DNA from: Azospirillum brasilense
GTDB taxonomy: Bacteria > Pseudomonadota > Alphaproteobacteria > Rickettsiales > UBA3002
Length of the DNA stretch: 9,304 bases
Direction of reading: 5' to 3'
Assembly (NCBI GenBank): GCA_003241645.1
Contig: QFOX01000069.1
Location: 1-9,304, forward strand
Below the pieces are notes generated by a model. The model saw only the letters and a list, made by a program, of their open reading frames with translations. It made no database searches and had not been told where the DNA came from. Numbering within the stretch: position 1 is the stretch's first letter; each line of letters starts with the position of its first letter. This document shows, in pieces, positions 5,878 to 9,304 of the stretch. The position numbers and the translations under genes are program-made.

Positions 5878-8172
5878 TTACGCGTTCGGGCGGTCGTTGT
5901 TCATCACCTTGGTCCATGCGGCGATGAAGTCGGTCAGGAACTTCTGCTTCGCATCGTCCGAAGCATAGACCTCGGCCACGGCGCGCAGCTCGGAGTTCGA
6001 GCCGAAGATCAGGTCCACCGGCGTGGCGGTCCATTTCTGCTCGCCGCTGGCGCGGTCGGTGCCGACATAGACCCCGTCCTTGCCTTCGGCTGGCTTCCAC
6101 ACCGTGTCCATGCTCAGCAGGTTGGTGAAGAAGTCCTGGCTCAGCGTGCCCGGCGTGGCGGTGAACACGCCTTCCTTGGCATCGCCATGGGTGGCACCAA
6201 GGGTGCGCAGGCCGCCCACCAGCACGGTCATTTCCGGCACGCTCAGGTTCAACAGGCCCGCGCGTTCCACCAGTGCTTCGGCGGGCGACTTGTCGTTGCC
6301 CTCGCCGTAATAGTTGCGGAAACCATCGGCCTTCGGCTCCAGCACTGCGAAGGCGTCAACATCCGTCAGCTCCTGTGTGGTGTCATTGCGGCCCGGGGTG
6401 AAGGGCACGCTTACGTTGCTGTAGCCCGCATCCTTGGCGGCCTTTTCAATGGCCGCGTTGCCCGCAAGCACGATCGTATCAGCCAGCGAGATCTTCTTGC
6501 CGCCACCCAGCGAACTGTTGAAGGCGGTGCGGATCTCTTCCAGCTTCGCCAGCACGGTTGCCAGTTCTTCCGGGTTGTTCGCTTCCCAGTCCTTTTGCGG
6601 GGCCAATGCCACGCGCGCACCGTTGGCGCCACCGCGCATGTCGGTGCCGCGGAAGCTTGCGGCCGAGGCCCACGCCACGCGCACCAGTTCCGGCACGCTC
6701 AGCTCAGACGCGAGGATCTGGCCCTTCAGCGTGGCAGCATCAGCAGGGGTAATGAGCGCATAATCCACGGCGGGAATGGGGTCCTGCCAGGTCAGCTCCT
6801 GTTTGGGCACTTCCGCACCCAAATAGCGCCAGCGCGGCCCCATGTCGCGGTGGGTCAGCTTGAACCACGCTTTGGCGAAGGCTGCCTTGAACTCTTCGGG
6901 GTTATCCTTAAAGCGCAGCGCGATCTTGCGGTATTCCGGGTCTTCCTTCAGCGCGAGGTCGGTGGTGAACATGATCGGCGCGTGCAGTTTGCCTTTCACG
7001 TGGGCGTCCGGCACGGTCTTGTTGTTCTCCGCATCCTTCGGCACCCATTGGGTGGCACCGGCGGGGGACTTCGTTTGTACCCATTCAAAATCGAACAGGT
7101 TGTTCAGGTACTGCATGGTGAACTCGGTGGGGGCCGAGGTCCACGCGCCCTCAAGGCCGCTGGTGGTGGTGTCCTCCGCGTTGCCTTTGCCGCACGTGTT
7201 GTGCCAGCCAAGGCCCTGCGCTTCGATCTTCTCGGCAGCGGGTTCAGCGCCCACGCAATCCTGCGGTTTTTTCGCGCCATGGGCTTTGCCGAACGTGTGA
7301 CCACCGGCGACCAGCGCCAGCGTTTCCTCGTCGTTCATCGCCATGCGGCCGAACGCTTCGCGAATGTCATGCGCGGCGGCTTTGGGGTCGTGATTGCCGT
7401 TGGGGCCTTCCGGGTTCACGTAAATCAGGCCCATCTGCGTGGCGGCCAGCGGGTGGGCGAGTTTTTTGTCGGCCGGGTTGCGGTTGTCGGCCAAGAATTT
7501 CTCTGCACCCCAATAGACCAGATCCGGCTCCCAATCATCGGCACGGCCACCGGCGAAGCCATAGGGCGTGAAGCCCATGTTCTCGAGCGCGACATTGCCG
7601 GTCAGCACCATCAGATCCGCCCACGAGATCTTCTCGCCGTATTTCTGTTTGATGGGCCAAAGCAGGCGGCGCGCTTTATCGAGGTTGGCGTTATCCGGCC
7701 AGCTGTTCAGCGGCTCGAAGCGCTGCTGCCCACCGGCCGCACCACCGCGGCCATCCGCCAGGCGGTAGGTGCCCGCGCTGTGCCACGCCATGCGGATGAA
7801 GAATGGACCGTAATTGCCATAATCCGCCGGCCACCACGGCTGCGAAGTGGTGAGGGCGGTGTTGATGTCTTTCTTCACCGCTTCGAGGTCGAGCGTGGCG
7901 AACTCTTTGGCGTAGTCAAAATTGCGGCCATAGGGGTTCGAGGCGGCGTCGTTCTGGCGCAGGCTGCTCAGGTCCAGCTGCTGCGGCCACCAGAATTGCG
8001 GGCTTTTCGGCGTCATGCCCGGGGCGGCGGTATCATTGCTGCCCGCTTCGGCGACGAGTTCGCCTTTGCCCGCGTCGGTCGGCGTGCTGGCGGGGAAATG
8101 CTGGCCGACGAAGAAGGTGAGGGCGGCAACGGCAACGAGCGCGGTCGTTGTCAGCAAAGCGCGGTTTTTCAT
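5878..8172 (-). CDS. katG: Catalase-peroxidase with N-terminal export signal (KatG/KatP type)
   Basis: This bifunctional haem enzyme destroys hydrogen peroxide and also oxidises small donors. Its 764 residues contain both peroxidase-like halves. The distal haem pocket is Arg127, Trp130 and His131 in IRMAWHSAGTYR. Trp130, Tyr251 (LIYVNPEGP) and Met277 (RMAMND) are placed to form the Met-Tyr-Trp crosslink that gives catalase activity. The proximal His is His292 in GGHTFGKAHG. Residues 1-22 (Lys2, Arg4, then a hydrophobic stretch) look like a Sec signal or signal anchor; I see no clean AxA cleavage site, so it may stay tethered. Cys306 and Cys327 stand where the cytosolic enzymes I recall lack cysteine, which fits a disulfide in a periplasmic KatP-like enzyme. 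The ATG at 8172 has AAGGA eight bases upstream. It is divergent from rimO, and its upstream gap carries repeated ATTGATT motifs. The family is certain and the location probable. Confidence 0.96.
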   Translation of the reverse strand: MKNRALLTTTALVAVAALTFFVGQHFPASTPTDAGKGELVAEAGSNDTAAPGMTPKSPQFWWPQQLDLSSLRQNDAASNPYGRNFDYAKEFATLDLEAVKKDINTALTTSQPWWPADYGNYGPFFIRMAWHSAGTYRLADGRGGAAGGQQRFEPLNSWPDNANLDKARRLLWPIKQKYGEKISWADLMVLTGNVALENMGFTPYGFAGGRADDWEPDLVYWGAEKFLADNRNPADKKLAHPLAATQMGLIYVNPEGPNGNHDPKAAAHDIREAFGRMAMNDEETLALVAGGHTFGKAHGAKKPQDCVGAEPAAEKIEAQGLGWHNTCGKGNAEDTTTSGLEGAWTSAPTEFTMQYLNNLFDFEWVQTKSPAGATQWVPKDAENNKTVPDAHVKGKLHAPIMFTTDLALKEDPEYRKIALRFKDNPEEFKAAFAKAWFKLTHRDMGPRWRYLGAEVPKQELTWQDPIPAVDYALITPADAATLKGQILASELSVPELVRVAWASAASFRGTDMRGGANGARVALAPQKDWEANNPEELATVLAKLEEIRTAFNSSLGGGKKISLADTIVLAGNAAIEKAAKDAGYSNVSVPFTPGRNDTTQELTDVDAFAVLEPKADGFRNYYGEGNDKSPAEALVERAGLLNLSVPEMTVLVGGLRTLGATHGDAKEGVFTATPGTLSQDFFTNLLSMDTVWKPAEGKDGVYVGTDRASGEQKWTATPVDLIFGSNSELRAVAEVYASDDAKQKFLTDFIAAWTKVMNNDRPNA

Positions 8173-8268
8173 GCGTGGATTCCTTTGTTGTTATGGGAAA
8201 TCATGTTCCTGAAGCGGGCATGGATCATGCTAAACCTACCGGATTGGCAGGGCCTGTAAACCATGGCG

Positions 8269-8321
8269 AATCAATCATGGTCATTGATTAAATCGATTGC
8301 AAGGGCATTCTGGAATTGATT
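8269..8321 (-). promoter_or_regulatory. Candidate katG promoter overlapping ATTGATT-type repeats
   Basis: Four copies of a 7-base motif lie in alternating orientation: AATCAAT at 8269-8275, ATTGATT at 8283-8289, AATCGAT at 8291-8297 (one mismatch) and ATTGATT at 8315-8321. The first two form a perfect inverted repeat with a 7-base spacer. A minus-strand promoter-like pair, TTGCAA (8302-8297) and CATGAT (8279-8274), has a 17-base spacer that contains the second and third copies. A regulator bound there would cover the promoter. The hexamers match the consensus at four positions each. I could not fit the repeats to an OxyR or Fur box with confidence. The remaining bases of the 228-base gap toward katG show nothing further. 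Confidence 0.4.
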
Positions 8322-8341
8322 TTATTGTTGCCTGCTGCCGC

Positions 8342-8370
8342 TTGCCAGCGTGCCGCCAATATGCTCTAAG
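8342..8370 (+). promoter_or_regulatory. Candidate sigma70-type promoter of rimO
   Basis: TTGCCA (8342-8347, five of six consensus bases) and TCTAAG (8365-8370, four of six) are separated by 17 bases. Transcription would begin near 8377, giving a leader of about 24 bases before the rimO ATG. This is read by eye from consensus alone. Confidence 0.35.
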
Positions 8371-8400
8371 GCGCGCAAAATAACACGGAAATCAGTTACC

Positions 8401-9304
8401 ATGGCAACGCCCAACCCTTCGGCCGGACCCAGCGTCGGTTTTGTTTCACTCGGCTGTGCGAAAGCGCTGGTGGATTCCGAACGCATTCTCACGCGCCTGC
8501 GCGCGGAAGGCTACAGCATCGCGCCCGACTATGCGGGCTCGGACCTTGTCATCGTCAACACCTGCGGGTTCCTTGATTCGGCGCGTGAAGAATCGCTCAA
8601 CGCCATTGGCGAAGCGCTCAACGACAACGGCAAGGTCATCGTCACCGGCTGCCTTGGGGCCGAGCCGGAAGTCATCACCGCCAAATTCCCCAACGTGCTC
8701 GCCATCACCGGCCCGCAGCACTACGAAGCGGTGATGGATGCGGTGCATAAAGCCGCCCCGCCGCAGCATGACCGCTTCATTGACCTGCTGCCCGAGGCGG
8801 GCATCAAGCTCACGCCGCGGCACTATGCCTACCTGAAGATCTCCGAAGGCTGCAATAACCGCTGCTCGTTCTGCATCATTCCCAACCTGCGCGGCGATCT
8901 GGTCAGCCGCCCGGTGGACGAGGTGCTGCGCGAAGCCGAAGCGCTGGTGAAATCCGGCGTGAAGGAACTGCTCATCATTTCGCAAGACACCAGCGCCTAC
9001 GGCGTGGACGTGAAGTATGAAGAGCGCCTGTGGCGCGAGCGCATGGTGAAAACGCAAATGACGCCGCTGGCCGAAGCACTGGCCGAGCTGGGCGTGTGGG
9101 TGCGCCTGCATTACGTGTACCCGTACCCCAGTGTGGATTCGGTGATGCCGCTGATGGCCGAGGGCAAGATCCTGCCGTACCTCGACATTCCGTTCCAGCA
9201 CAGCGCGCCTGAAGTGCTCAAGCGCATGCGCCGCCCGGCCAATCAGGAGAAGACGGCGGCGCGCATCGCCAAATGGCGAGCCGAAGTGCCGGACCTCACG
9301 CTGC
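8401..9304 (+). CDS. rimO: Ribosomal protein S12 methylthiotransferase RimO (3' end cut off by window edge)
   Basis: This radical-SAM enzyme with two iron-sulfur clusters adds a methylthio group to the conserved aspartate of ribosomal protein S12. The first 301 codons are present; the family is about 440 residues, so the end of the radical-SAM domain and the C-terminal TRAM domain lie outside. The N-terminal UPF0004 domain supplies Cys19 (SLGCAK), Cys55 (NTCGF) and Cys84 (TGCLG) for the auxiliary cluster. The radical-SAM motif CNNRCSFC gives Cys151, Cys155 and Cys158. IIPNLRG and the later YPYP and LDIPFQH blocks mark RimO rather than MiaB. Position 20 is Ala where Pro is usual (SLGCPK). The ATG at 8401 fits the expected N-terminus; its ribosome site is weak (CGGAA about 10 bases upstream). 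It is divergent from katG across 228 bases. Confidence 0.95.
   Translation, partial: MATPNPSAGPSVGFVSLGCAKALVDSERILTRLRAEGYSIAPDYAGSDLVIVNTCGFLDSAREESLNAIGEALNDNGKVIVTGCLGAEPEVITAKFPNVLAITGPQHYEAVMDAVHKAAPPQHDRFIDLLPEAGIKLTPRHYAYLKISEGCNNRCSFCIIPNLRGDLVSRPVDEVLREAEALVKSGVKELLIISQDTSAYGVDVKYEERLWRERMVKTQMTPLAEALAELGVWVRLHYVYPYPSVDSVMPLMAEGKILPYLDIPFQHSAPEVLKRMRRPANQEKTAARIAKWRAEVPDLTL

Noticed and set aside
5842..8259. An 805-residue open frame on the plus strand opposite katG
   Set aside because: Very long, but it mirrors the complete katG frame and its translation has no recognisable motif; high GC keeps stops rare in this antisense frame.
8269..8289. The inverted repeat read as an OxyR or Fur box
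   Set aside because: The half-sites and spacing do not fit either consensus well enough by eye, so the regulator is left open.
8446..9201. A 251-residue open frame on the minus strand opposite rimO
   Set aside because: RimO motifs on the plus strand are complete, and the antisense translation shows low-complexity His, Arg and Val typical of a shadow frame.

Overview
The window is GC-rich, densely packed chromosomal DNA from a proteobacterium. The class III alcohol dehydrogenase/FghA pair, the Ohr protein and the RimO variant fit an alphaproteobacterium best, but this is an inference from protein style; no rRNA or other decisive marker is present. There are eight convincing protein genes, six complete and two cut by the window edges. 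I see no tRNA, rRNA, insertion sequence, phage gene or CRISPR array.

Left block, all on the minus strand and read from right to left (3682 to 1): an AraC-family regulator, then a manganese (yybP-ykoY class) riboswitch, then the Mn2+ exporter gene mntP, then the glutathione-dependent formaldehyde pathway frmA (S-hydroxymethylglutathione dehydrogenase) and fghA (S-formylglutathione hydrolase, cut at base 1). A large two-layer imperfect palindrome of the dispersed intergenic type lies between frmA and fghA.

Middle block: a short-chain dehydrogenase/reductase is divergent from the AraC gene. It converges on an Ohr/OsmC organic hydroperoxide reductase gene, with a strong symmetric terminator hairpin between them. 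A membrane-anchored tyrosine/dual-specificity phosphatase reads away from ohr. It converges on a large exported catalase-peroxidase (KatG/KatP type), again with a symmetric terminator between the two genes.

Right block: katG and rimO (methylthiotransferase for ribosomal protein S12, cut at base 9304) are divergent, with a 228-base AT-richer gap that holds repeated ATTGATT-type motifs and candidate promoters for both genes.

Taken together, most genes concern detoxification: formaldehyde (frmA, fghA), other carbonyls (SDR, possibly under the AraC regulator), organic hydroperoxides (ohr), hydrogen peroxide (katG) and excess manganese (mntP). Every protein family here is known, and I found no convincing wholly new system. 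The points most worth a second look are the riboswitch placed ahead of mntP and possibly the formaldehyde genes, the nested palindrome inside the frmA-fghA unit, the exported KatG with a cysteine pair, and the repeat-rich katG/rimO control region.
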